NCBI RefSeq assembly: GCF_042662225.1
Contig: NZ_JBHSYQ010000003.1
Coordinates: forward strand, 1,860,001-1,924,000
DNA: 64,000 bases
Reading direction: 5' to 3'
Origin: Nibribacter roseus
Lineage (GTDB): Bacteria > Bacteroidota > Bacteroidia > Cytophagales > Hymenobacteraceae
Shown here: one piece after another, positions 8,003-15,651 of the stretch
Layout: each line of letters begins with the position of its first letter
Position numbering within the stretch: position 1 is the first letter of the stretch
Made by a program: the position numbers and the translations under genes
The notes under the pieces: model-generated
The model's database searches: none
The model's input: only the letters and a program-made list of their open reading frames with translations
Told to the model about the DNA's origin: nothing

Positions 8003-9307
8003 ATGTCACAAGAACTATTTGTTGTCAACAATGTCTGGATGATGGTCTCCATCTTTCTGGTATTTGCCATGCACCTTGGGTTTGCCACGCTGGAATCTGG
8101 CTTAGCCAGGTCTAAAAACACAGTTAATGTCTTGTTTAAGAACAGCATGATTCTTCCTATTGGGTTGATTACCTACACACTTTGGGGATTTTCAATGATG
8201 TACCCAGGCGAAAACTTTGCGGGTGCGTTGTTTGGTTTCTCTGGTTTTGGTATTCCGTTGCCAGAGGGCGGGGAAACCTCTGCTTATAACCCAGGCTACA
8301 CCTTCTGGACTGATTTCCTGTTTCAGGGGATGTTTGCCGCCACGGCCGCCACTATTGTCTCTGGCGCGGTGGCCGAGCGTATAAAGCTATCTTCGTTTAT
8401 GATTTTCTCTTTGCTGTTTGTGGGGCTGTGCTACCCTATAGTAGGCATGTGGAAGTGGGGCGGAGGCTTTTTAAATACCTTGGCTACTCCTTTTTATGAC
8501 TTTGCCGGTTCTACTATAGTACACTCTGTAGGTGGCTGGGGCGCATTGGCCGGTATTATATTGTTAGGTCCAAGAATTGGCAAGTTTGTAGACGGTAAAG
8601 CCAAGCCAATTCCGGGCCACAGCATTCCGTTGGCTACTATTGGTGTATTCATATTATGGTTAGGCTGGTTTGGGTTTAACGGTGGTTCAGTTCTTTCCGC
8701 TGATCCGGGTGCCGTGTCCAGAGTTTTGGTAATGACTACCTTGGCTGCCGCTGCCGGAGCGGTGGGTGGGTGCCTTATGTCTCAGATTCTGTTCAAAGCA
8801 AGTGACCTCACTATGGTATTGAACGGAATTTTAGCAGGTTTAGTGGGCATTACTGCCGGAGCAGACCAAATGGGCGTAGTTGACTCCGTGATTATAGGTT
8901 TAGTGGCCGGTTCTTTGGTTGTAGTAGGCGTGATGCTGTTTGACCGCCTTAAGATTGATGACCCGGTTGGTGCTTTGTCGGTGCACTTGATTTGTGGTGT
9001 TTGGGGAACGCTGGCGGTTGGTTTGTTTGGTAAGCTTGCCGGAACAGGTCAGTTTGTAAGTCAGCTCATTGGCGTGGGCGCGGTGGGCGCTTTTAGTTTT
9101 ACCTTTGCTTTTGTAGTGTGGTTTGTCTTGAAAGTGACTACGGGCATTAGAGTAACTGAGCAGGAAGAACTGGAAGGCCTGGATATTCATGAGCACAAGA
9201 TGCACGCTTACCCAGACATAAATGGGCCGGCCTATGAGCTGAGCATGCCAGAAAAAGAAGAAGTAGTAGTGACGGCCGTTCCCGGCAGAGTAGAGGCGCT
9301 GGTCTAA
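8003..9307 (+). CDS. amt: Ammonium transporter
   Basis: This is a member of the Amt/Rh family, a trimeric inner-membrane channel that conducts ammonium. The 434 residues give about 11 membrane segments. Pore residues are visible: the Asp and His of DFAGSTIVHSVGGWGALAG match AmtB Asp160 and His168, and the His in SVHLICGVWGTLAVGLF matches His318. A cytoplasmic tail rich in acidic residues follows from about residue 385. The protein starts at MSQELFVVNNVWMM, close to the first helix. It follows the PII gene and precedes an outer-membrane porin, forming a nitrogen-uptake unit. Confidence 0.97.
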   Translation: MSQELFVVNNVWMMVSIFLVFAMHLGFATLESGLARSKNTVNVLFKNSMILPIGLITYTLWGFSMMYPGENFAGALFGFSGFGIPLPEGGETSAYNPGYTFWTDFLFQGMFAATAATIVSGAVAERIKLSSFMIFSLLFVGLCYPIVGMWKWGGGFLNTLATPFYDFAGSTIVHSVGGWGALAGIILLGPRIGKFVDGKAKPIPGHSIPLATIGVFILWLGWFGFNGGSVLSADPGAVSRVLVMTTLAAAAGAVGGCLMSQILFKASDLTMVLNGILAGLVGITAGADQMGVVDSVIIGLVAGSLVVVGVMLFDRLKIDDPVGALSVHLICGVWGTLAVGLFGKLAGTGQFVSQLIGVGAVGAFSFTFAFVVWFVLKVTTGIRVTEQEELEGLDIHEHKMHAYPDINGPAYELSMPEKEEVVVTAVPGRVEALV

Positions 9308-9320
9308 TTTCCCTTGTATG

Positions 9321-9376
9321 ATTGGTTTGTGATTGGGCGAATGAAAAAGCCTTTAGTTCAATTCTGACAAACCAAT
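9321..9376. repeat. Inverted repeat beyond amt
   Basis: ATTGGTTTGT (9321-9330) pairs exactly with ACAAACCAAT (9367-9376). Two further dyads lie in the same 303-bp gap, at 9404-9434 and 9523-9544. The first two may limit read-through from amt; the last lies just before the porin start. Confidence 0.5.
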
Positions 9377-9522
9377 AGAATTCTGAAGACATGGTTGGTA
9401 AAAACAGGAGGTAATGTTAGCGCATTACCCCTGTCTTCACCTTCACAAAGAACAACCGTGTCGTTTCTTTTCCGCTTACCCGTTTTTATTAGTAATAGTA
9501 CCATTCCTGTTTCAGCCATTTT

Positions 9523-9544
9523 TCCTCAAACGGCAATTTGAGGA
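9523..9544. promoter_or_regulatory. Dyad before the porin gene
   Basis: TCCTCAAA and TTTGAGGA flank a 6-nt loop, 67 bp upstream of the chosen porin start. It could be an operator or a leader hairpin; there is no direct evidence for either. Confidence 0.4.
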
Positions 9545-9610
9545 GGCAGAACCGGTATGTCCTATCAGAATACTTTTCCCAAAATATTTCTAACAATTAA
9601 CCGAATAAGT

Positions 9611-10738
9611 ATGAAAAAGATTTTACGCACATCGGCGGCGCTCTTCGCTATGGCAAATATAGTCAATTCGGCGCTAGCCCAGGAAACATCAGTTCCAGAA
9701 AGTAAAGGCAGCTTTAATGTAAATGGTTATGTAGATGCCTTTTACCAGTATAACCTAAACCGGCCAGAGTCAGGGGCCAATCAAGGTCGCATATTTGACC
9801 TCTACCATAACAACATTTCCTTAGGGCTGGTGCAAACAGTGTTAACTTACTCAAAAGACAAGGTTACTGCCGTGGCAGACATTACAGTGGGTCCTAACGC
9901 TGATCTGGCAAATTTTGGCAACGGAAGCTCAGCAAGACTTATCAAACAAGCTTACATTGCCTATGATTTCAATGACCGGCTAAAGCTGACTGTGGGGCAA
10001 TACGGTACGCACATTGGCTACGAACTGGTAGACGCTCCCTTAAACTACAACTACAGCCTTTCTTACTTGTTCGGCAACGGACCTTTTTACCACACCGGCG
10101 CCAAACTAGATTATTCCATTAATGAGCGTCTGGGGCTGATGGTGGGTGTTGTAAATGGCTGGGATTGCCTCAGCGATTTCAATGAGCAGAAGTCTATCAC
10201 CACACAGCTGCGCCTTTCACCAGCTGAAGGCATGGACATGTACATTAACTGGATTGGGGGCGATGAATATAAATCTCTCTCCGCCTTTGGCGACACAAAA
10301 GGGAGCTACACCAGCTTGTTTGATCTGACTACTTCTTACCAACTGACGGATGTTTTCAAAGTAGGTGTAAATGCCGCCTACGGTTCTTTCTATACAGGAG
10401 CTGTAGTGGAAGACGCCACCGACCGTTGGTCAAAAGACGCTACCTGGAAAGGAGCCGCCCTTTACTTTAACTATGACCTTACTGATAAATTTGGCTTAGG
10501 CTTCCGAGGTGAATATTTTTCTGACCCAGAAGGAGTAAGATACTCGGGACCATTAGAGGTAACGTCTTACACCGTTACCGGAAACGTTAAAATGGCGAAA
10601 GGAAACCTGTTGTTTAAACCAGAGGTGCGCATAGACCAAGCCAAAGATGCGTTCTTTGAAGACAATGTAGGTATGTTCACCAAGAAAAACCAAACAACTG
10701 TGGGGGCAGCTTTTGTATACATGTTCTCTCTTAATTAA
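9611..10738 (+). CDS. Outer-membrane beta-barrel porin (OmpL-like, bbp2 family)
   Basis: The mature protein follows a clear signal peptide, MKKILRTSAALFAMANIVNS ending at ALAQ, which fixes the start at 9611 rather than an upstream in-frame ATG at 9557. The remaining roughly 350 residues alternate polar and hydrophobic positions and end in an aromatic-rich final strand (VYMFSLN). Features such as GYVDAFYQYN, HNNISLGLVQ and VGQYGTHIGYE fit the putative beta-barrel porin-2 family found beside ammonium transporters in Bacteroidota. It probably provides outer-membrane entry for ammonium or another nitrogen source, an inference from the amt-PII context. Substrate is unknown. Confidence 0.85.
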   Translation: MKKILRTSAALFAMANIVNSALAQETSVPESKGSFNVNGYVDAFYQYNLNRPESGANQGRIFDLYHNNISLGLVQTVLTYSKDKVTAVADITVGPNADLANFGNGSSARLIKQAYIAYDFNDRLKLTVGQYGTHIGYELVDAPLNYNYSLSYLFGNGPFYHTGAKLDYSINERLGLMVGVVNGWDCLSDFNEQKSITTQLRLSPAEGMDMYINWIGGDEYKSLSAFGDTKGSYTSLFDLTTSYQLTDVFKVGVNAAYGSFYTGAVVEDATDRWSKDATWKGAALYFNYDLTDKFGLGFRGEYFSDPEGVRYSGPLEVTSYTVTGNVKMAKGNLLFKPEVRIDQAKDAFFEDNVGMFTKKNQTTVGAAFVYMFSLN

Positions 10739-10786
10739 CCCATACTCTCTGCAAACAAACCAAAGAAGAAAGCTTACAATTGAGGT

Positions 10787-10826
10787 GCGTTTTCGGCCTG
10801 TTTTCTGAAAAACAGACTGAAAACGC
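10787..10826. repeat. 38-bp palindromic element
   Basis: GCGTTTTCGGCCTGTTTT, then AAAACAGACTGAAAACGC, flanked by partly complementary GAGGT and ATTCTC and followed by TTTT. It probably terminates the amt-porin transcript. Confidence 0.8.
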
Positions 10827-10887
10827 ATTCTCTTTTAATCAGATACGGGTTTCAGGCAGGTAACCGGCAGAAACAGTCAAAATCCGC

Positions 10888-10895
10888 TATCTTTG
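10888..10895 (+). promoter_or_regulatory. Predicted -7 box (TATCTTTG) for ribBA
   Basis: An exact TAnnTTTG match 68 bp upstream of the ribBA ATG. No FMN riboswitch is recognisable in the short leader. Confidence 0.5.
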
Positions 10896-10963
10896 TGCAT
10901 CAAAAGGCAAGAGTAGTCTTTGGCCATTGTGGCCAGAACTAGCCTTTACCAGATGCTAATACT

Positions 10964-12166
10964 ATGCTAGACAATATAGAAGACGCAATAGAAGATATCA
11001 GGGCAGGGAAAGTAGTGATTGTGGTAGATGATGATGACCGTGAGAACGAAGGCGATTTTATCTGCGCCGCTGAAAAAATTACCCCTGAAATAGTAAACTT
11101 TATGGCCACCCACGGCCGAGGACTTATCTGCGCACCTCTAACCGAAGAGCGTTGCGATGAACTGGGGCTGGAGTTGATGGTAGGTCGTAACACTGCCGTA
11201 CATGCCACACCGTTCACAGTATCTGTCGATTTGCTGGGCAACGGTTGCACTACCGGTATCTCGGCCTCTGACCGTGCCAAAACCATTATGGCCCTGGCTG
11301 ACCCTAAAACAGACCCTGCTACTTTAGGCCGTCCTGGGCACATTTTCCCGCTACGGGCTCGCAAAGAAGGCGTGATTCGTAGAGCTGGGCATACCGAGGC
11401 TGCCGTTGATTTAGCCAAACTGGCGGGACTGGCGCCAGCCGGCGTGTTGGTGGAAATCATGAACGAGGACGGAACCATGGCCCGTATGCCTGACCTGGAA
11501 AAGGTGGCGGAGCGCTTTAACCTCAAGCTCATTTCCATCAAAGACCTGATACAGTACCGCCTGCAGAAAGAAAGTCTTATAGACCGCGAAATTGCCGTGG
11601 AGCTACCCACTGACTGGGGCAAGTTTGATTTGTACGCCTACACACAGCGCAGCAACAACGCCAAACATCTGGCCTTGGTAAAAGGTACTTGGGAAGAAGG
11701 CGAAGCAATTTTAGTGCGCGTGCACTCTTCCTGCGTAACGGGTGATATATTTGGTTCTTGCCGCTGTGACTGCGGTCCGCAACTGCACAAGGCCATGCAA
11801 ATGGTGGAAGAGGCAGGAAAAGGCGTGGTTGTCTACATGAACCAGGAAGGCCGCGGCATTGGGCTGCTCAACAAATTGAAAGCCTACAAACTGCAGGAGC
11901 AGGGCTTAGATACCGTTGAAGCTAACATTCAGTTAGGTTTTGGGACAGATGAGCGAGATTATGGCGTGGGAGCGCAAATACTGAGAGACTTGGGTGTCAC
12001 TAAAATGCGCCTGCTGTCTAACAATCCCCGCAAGCGTACCGGCCTTATAGGCTATGGACTGGAGATAGTGGAACAGTTGCCAATTGAGATAGAGCCCAAT
12101 GAGTTTAACCAGCGTTACCTCACTACTAAACGTGATAAGCTGGGGCACGAGATTTTGAAGAAGTAG
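10964..12166 (+). CDS. ribBA: Bifunctional 3,4-dihydroxy-2-butanone 4-phosphate synthase / GTP cyclohydrolase II
   Basis: This enzyme makes both early precursors of riboflavin, from ribulose 5-phosphate and from GTP. The N-terminal RibB domain (about 1-200) contains DDDDRENEGD at 22-31, GRNTAVHATPFTVSVD, and RPGHIFPLRARKEGV. The C-terminal RibA domain (about 205-400) has the zinc ligands Cys257, Cys268 and Cys270 in HSSCVTGDIFGSCRCDCG and the catalytic loop NQEGRGIGLLNK. Both halves look catalytically complete. The gene appears to be monocistronic between the porin terminator and a strong bidirectional terminator. Confidence 0.98.
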   Translation: MLDNIEDAIEDIRAGKVVIVVDDDDRENEGDFICAAEKITPEIVNFMATHGRGLICAPLTEERCDELGLELMVGRNTAVHATPFTVSVDLLGNGCTTGISASDRAKTIMALADPKTDPATLGRPGHIFPLRARKEGVIRRAGHTEAAVDLAKLAGLAPAGVLVEIMNEDGTMARMPDLEKVAERFNLKLISIKDLIQYRLQKESLIDREIAVELPTDWGKFDLYAYTQRSNNAKHLALVKGTWEEGEAILVRVHSSCVTGDIFGSCRCDCGPQLHKAMQMVEEAGKGVVVYMNQEGRGIGLLNKLKAYKLQEQGLDTVEANIQLGFGTDERDYGVGAQILRDLGVTKMRLLSNNPRKRTGLIGYGLEIVEQLPIEIEPNEFNQRYLTTKRDKLGHEILKK

Positions 12167-12169
12167 AAC

Positions 12170-12204
12170 AAAAAAGGCGGAAGAAAATCTTCCGCCTTTT
12201 TTGT
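12170..12204. terminator. Bidirectional terminator between ribBA and a lipoprotein gene
   Basis: A perfect 9-bp stem GGCGGAAGA/TCTTCCGCC (12176-12184 with 12188-12196) is flanked by A6 and T6, so it can stop transcription from both convergent genes. Confidence 0.9.
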
Positions 12205-12221
12205 TCTACTTCAAAAGAGAC

Positions 12222-12743
12222 TTACCATGATTCCATGATCTCTACTTCGCCTTTATAATATCCTTCCACTGTTTTGTTCTGGAACTTAACTTTGTAAGTA
12301 ATTTCATAGTTGCCCTCGCCCAGCTTTTTAATTTTTGTCTCCCCTTGCACCACCTGGGTCTCTCCTGAGTTGATGCTGGTTTCGGCATTGGCCTTGGCAA
12401 GAACATAATAAAACTTGCCCTGCTCAAAGTTGGAGGCATTGCCGCTTACCGGCTGTTTAAAAGAATAGGTGCCGTTAGAAAGATCGGCTTCTTCAGCGCT
12501 TCTCAAAAAGTCAAATGATATTAGTTGCTCATCATCATCTTTCAGCAACCATAAGGTAAAAAGGGTGGGGTAGTCTTCATCATAAAATGCCTGAGCGCTG
12601 TTCAACTCATAGAATTCGTTGTCTATTTTCAGGTAGTTCTGGTAAGGTGAAACGGGTGCCGGATTACCGGCATCGTCATCGGAGCAAGAAAACAGGAAGA
12701 AGCTGAAACTTAGCAGCAGGAGGAGGTTTTTAAGGTAATGCAT
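12222..12743 (-). CDS. Hypothetical lipoprotein
   Basis: The 173-residue protein has an N-terminal Lys, a hydrophobic stretch and the lipobox FLFSC with Cys at about residue 20, followed by SDDD. It should be a lipid-anchored envelope protein. The rest (YQNYLKIDNEFYELNSAQAF, GTYSFKQPVSG, YEITYKVKFQNKTVEGYYKG) looks like a small beta-sheet domain of a kind common in Bacteroidota lipoproteins. No family is assigned and no catalytic motif is seen. It is convergent with ribBA and shares its terminator. Confidence 0.8.
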   Translation of the reverse strand: MHYLKNLLLLLSFSFFLFSCSDDDAGNPAPVSPYQNYLKIDNEFYELNSAQAFYDEDYPTLFTLWLLKDDDEQLISFDFLRSAEEADLSNGTYSFKQPVSGNASNFEQGKFYYVLAKANAETSINSGETQVVQGETKIKKLGEGNYEITYKVKFQNKTVEGYYKGEVEIMESW

Positions 12744-13024
12744 GTTTGAACAATAAAGAGATAAAATAGGTTATAAAATAGAGGCTATTTGCCAGCCACA
12801 GAAGCAACCGGTTTGGGTTATTCCTTACTCATAGATACCTAAAGTGCGGAAAGCGTTGCATTGGGTGAAAAATAATTCTGGAGGTGCTGTCAGCTGGAGC
12901 TAACATAATAGCCAATTACTTTTTTCGTTATAAAACGCTATGCTAGAAAACTTTCTGATGTTTTTCTTAGTATAGAAATTGTTCTATATATTGACGGAAG
13001 ACTTAAGCAATAGGAGTGATGAAG

Positions 13025-13705
13025 ATGGAAAGAAAAGTATTTGGTCTTTTAACAGCCTTGCTTTTAATAGCGGGCAATGCCATGGCGCAAGCGTCTGGTC
13101 TGGTAGATGAATGGGCGATGGGCAGAGTATACCTAGCCTCTGGCGATTCAGTCATGGGTAAAATTACTTACCACCGTTCCGAAGATTTAATTAAGATCAC
13201 CAAAACCGATGGAACGGTAGCGGCTTATGCTCCTGTGACGGTACGTGGCTTTGAGGCCGTTGAAAAAGACGGAAGGTTCCGCCGCGTGTTTGTGACACAG
13301 CGCTGGAACATGGGCAATGACTACAGTGATTTTCTGGCTCCGGCCTTTTTTGAACAGATTGTCTTTGGTAATTACGGGCTGCTCCGCCGCGAAACCATGA
13401 CCCGCCGCGACGTAAGCCGTGATGCCATGTACCGCGGAGGCTACAGTCCATACGGATACCCTATGGCCAACAGGCCTTACTATGTAGAGCAGCGTGTTGA
13501 TTCGTATTTTATTCTGCTGCCTAGCGGCAAAGTAAAAGAACTACGCAACGTGAAAAAGGATTTGGAAACGATATACGGCAAGAAAAAAGGTCAAATGAAA
13601 GCGTACATCAAGCAGAACAAGCTCAGGTACACGCACCTGCCAGATTTAGCTAAAATAGTAGCTTATTTTGGAAGCATTTCTGCCTCAGATGTAAAATCTA
13701 CTTAA
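13025..13705 (+). CDS. Hypothetical secreted protein
   Basis: A signal peptide ending AGNAMAQA is followed by about 200 residues including RVYLASGDSVMGKITYH, DGTVAAYAPVTVRGFEAV and a basic C-terminal part. The first half resembles small beta domains that read GDTLxGxI in many Bacteroidota envelope proteins of unknown role. Three starts are possible (GTG 13016, ATG 13019, ATG 13025). The last is preferred because AGGAG at 13012-13016 is 8 nt upstream and MERKVFGLL gives a compact signal. No function is assigned. Confidence 0.75.
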   Translation: MERKVFGLLTALLLIAGNAMAQASGLVDEWAMGRVYLASGDSVMGKITYHRSEDLIKITKTDGTVAAYAPVTVRGFEAVEKDGRFRRVFVTQRWNMGNDYSDFLAPAFFEQIVFGNYGLLRRETMTRRDVSRDAMYRGGYSPYGYPMANRPYYVEQRVDSYFILLPSGKVKELRNVKKDLETIYGKKKGQMKAYIKQNKLRYTHLPDLAKIVAYFGSISASDVKST

Positions 13706-13751
13706 AGAAAAGAAGCAGCAAAAAAACGCAAGCGTTCAATGAGTGGTTAAA

Positions 13752-13792
13752 AACCAAGAGCCCCGTTGCTTTTTGCAACGGGGCTCTTGGTT
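13752..13792. terminator. Strong bidirectional terminator
   Basis: An 18-bp perfect stem (13752-13769 with 13775-13792) has a T5 loop. It lies between convergent genes, with a T5 run on the minus-strand side and TTGTTTT on the plus side. Confidence 0.9.
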
Positions 13793-13795
13793 GTT

Positions 13796-13832
13796 GTTTT
13801 AGGCCTGTTTTGTAAAAAATAGGCCTAAAACG
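13796..13832. repeat. 38-bp palindromic element
   Basis: GTTTTAGGCCTGTTTT, then AAAATAGGCCTAAAACG, almost perfectly palindromic. It directly abuts the preceding terminator. Confidence 0.9.
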
Positions 13833-13835
13833 AGC

Positions 13836-14612
13836 TTATAAATCTCTTGACCGTAGCAGAATGTAACTTAGCAAGCAAAAGAGCATGATGTAAATAACTG
13901 ATTGTGCGGCGGCTCCCCAAATGCCAAGGCTTTCAGAAGCTCCGGTGACCATTTCAAACAGCTCTTTATTTGGAATAGGCGTGAGGGTAGACAGGGCTTT
14001 CATGGGGAAATACTTGTCTACCGAATCAGGAAGTTGGTAATGAATAATGGGCTCTACAATTTTAGCGTAAATCAAAAAAGCAATAATGGCTAATCCGCTT
14101 TTCTTAATCAGGAAACCGAACAGCATGGCCAGCGTCATGTACCCTACCGCCTGTATAAAGTAAAAGAACACGTAGTGCGAGTCAGTGAACATGTTAGCCG
14201 TGTTAGAGGCCGGACTGAAGATGTTTCCGAAGATAATGCCTAATAGGAACACCAATAAGGCGCACACCACTCCCAACAAAAGCACTACTGAATATTTGGC
14301 CTGCACTACGTTGGCACGGGTGTAGCCGTCAATTACCTGCTGCCTGATGGTTCTGAAGGCGTATTCATCGGTCACGGCAATAATCACTAATATGCCCAGC
14401 AGCAGGTTAAAATAGCTGGCAATGTAGGTGAGCTTAACCCAGAGGTCGGGGAACTGGTAAAAAGATTCGCCGGCTTTTTGACCGTTAATGGTCACGTGGC
14501 TGCTGAAGTACAGAATAAGCACCAGCAGGGCTACGTACACGGCTAAAATAACCCAGAACGTGCGGTAGGGTAGCAGCTTGCGGAGTTCTATGCTAAGTAA
14601 CGAAGAGGTCAT
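13836..14612 (-). CDS. ABC transporter permease (ABC-2 type)
   Basis: The 258 residues contain six predicted membrane segments, with the first near residues 15-35 (TFWVILAVYVALLVLILYF) and a large periplasmic loop after it. The TDEYAFRTIRQQVIDGYTR segment is characteristic of ABC-2 family permeases that work with NatA-like ATPases. Its start overlaps the stop of the upstream ATPase gene by 4 nt (ATGA), so the two are translationally coupled. The substrate is unknown; this class exports lipids, antibiotics or sodium, or acts in membrane remodelling. Confidence 0.9.
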   Translation of the reverse strand: MTSSLLSIELRKLLPYRTFWVILAVYVALLVLILYFSSHVTINGQKAGESFYQFPDLWVKLTYIASYFNLLLGILVIIAVTDEYAFRTIRQQVIDGYTRANVVQAKYSVVLLLGVVCALLVFLLGIIFGNIFSPASNTANMFTDSHYVFFYFIQAVGYMTLAMLFGFLIKKSGLAIIAFLIYAKIVEPIIHYQLPDSVDKYFPMKALSTLTPIPNKELFEMVTGASESLGIWGAAAQSVIYIMLFCLLSYILLRSRDL

Positions 14613-15511
14613 ACGGTTTCGGCTTTAATGATTTCCATAAACTGGCTTTCAAGGCTTTTCTTTTTAACAGTCAGCTGCCCTAGCGCCACGCCCTGTGCAA
14701 AAAACGCGCTGTTCAATTCTGAGCTGTCTGTGCCAGATTGCAGCACCAACTGCACCTGGTTCTGCTGTACCCGCGCCTCAGTCACAAAGGGTAACTGCTG
14801 CGCCAATACTAATAGCTGCTCCAGAGGTGCCCCGCCGCTGATGAACACTTGATCGTTGGTGGACATGATGGAGGAAACCGGTCCCTCTGCTTTCAATTTG
14901 CCGTTGCGCAGTACTGCCATGTGGGTGCAGACTTTCTCCACTTCATCAAGTAAGTGACTGGCCAATAAAATAGTTTTGCCCTGCGCCGCCACGTCTAAAA
15001 TGAGCTGACGTACTTCGGCAATGCCCTCGGGGTCTAAACCATTGGTGGGTTCATCCAGCACCAGCACCTCTGGGTCGCCTAGCAGCGCCGAGGCAATGGC
15101 CAGCCGTTGTTTCATACCCAAAGAATAGCCCTTGAACTTGTTCTGCTTCCGGTGCGAAAGGCCTACCATGTCCAGCACCCTTTGAATATGTGCGTGATCT
15201 ACTTTCTTTATGTCGGCTGAAATTCTGAGGTTCTGTTCGCCGCTGAGGTAGGGGTAAAAATTGGGAGTTTCCAGCAACGCGCCAATGCGCCGCTTGGTGC
15301 TCTTGGACATGGTTTGCCCGAACCATTGGAAGGTGCCGCCCGAGGGGTTGATCACATCCAGCACAATGCCTAGCGTGGTGGTTTTGCCGCTGCCGTTGGG
15401 TCCTAGCAGCCCGTAAATGCTGCCCTGCGGAACGCCAATGCTCAGTTGGTCCAGGGCCTGCACTCTGCCGTAGCGCTTGCTCAGCCCCTGAATGTCTAAT
15501 ACGTTTGCCAA
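14609..15511 (-). CDS. ABC transporter ATP-binding protein
   Basis: The nucleotide-binding domain has Walker A GPNGSGKTT at about 38-46, signature LGMKQRLAIASALLGDP, Walker B VLVLDEPTNGLDP and the switch His in LLASHLLDEVEK. The last 80 residues form a small extension seen in CcmA/NatA-like exporters. It pairs with the permease 4 nt downstream. A -7 box TAGCTTTG lies at 15541-15548. The 300-residue length is typical. Confidence 0.95.
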   Translation of the reverse strand: MANVLDIQGLSKRYGRVQALDQLSIGVPQGSIYGLLGPNGSGKTTTLGIVLDVINPSGGTFQWFGQTMSKSTKRRIGALLETPNFYPYLSGEQNLRISADIKKVDHAHIQRVLDMVGLSHRKQNKFKGYSLGMKQRLAIASALLGDPEVLVLDEPTNGLDPEGIAEVRQLILDVAAQGKTILLASHLLDEVEKVCTHMAVLRNGKLKAEGPVSSIMSTNDQVFISGGAPLEQLLVLAQQLPFVTEARVQQNQVQLVLQSGTDSSELNSAFFAQGVALGQLTVKKKSLESQFMEIIKAETV

Positions 15512-15540
15512 AATGATGTTTGGTTGAGGTTTGGTTTCTA

Positions 15541-15548
15541 CAAAGCTA
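15541..15548 (-). promoter_or_regulatory. Predicted -7 box (TAGCTTTG) for the ABC operon
   Basis: The minus strand matches TAnnTTTG 30 bp upstream of the ATPase start. Confidence 0.5.
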
Positions 15549-15591
15549 GAAGGATTTGCCTGAAAACCTACTGGTTACGCTCGGGCAAAAG

Positions 15592-15620
15592 AAAACGCCT
15601 TCCGGGGAGGAAGGCGTTTT
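15592..15620. terminator. Terminator hairpin of the BlaI-M56 operon
   Basis: A 12-bp perfect stem AAAACGCCTTCC/GGAAGGCGTTTT has a 5-nt loop, followed on the minus strand by CTTTTG. Its right arm shares the GCGTTTT start of the adjacent 38-bp element. Confidence 0.75.
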
Positions 15621-15651
15621 GGAGCAGTTTTTCAAAAAACAGGGCTAATTG
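15614..15651. repeat. 38-bp palindromic element overlapping a stop codon
   Basis: GCGTTTTGGAGCAGTTTTT, then AAAACAGGGCTAATTGAGC. Read on the minus strand, AATTAGCCCTG contains the TAG that ends the M56 gene. Confidence 0.8.

Noticed and set aside
10740..10963. Possible FMN riboswitch before ribBA
   Set aside because: The leader after the -7 box is too short and lacks the conserved RFN core.
10939..11622. 227-codon minus-strand frame opposite ribBA
   Set aside because: Ser/Arg-rich shadow of a certain gene; no homology pattern of its own.
13081..13096. CATGGCGCAAGCGTCT in the gene at 13025 matches an arm of the palindrome at 260
   Set aside because: It encodes the end of a signal peptide (AMAQAS) and no second arm is present.
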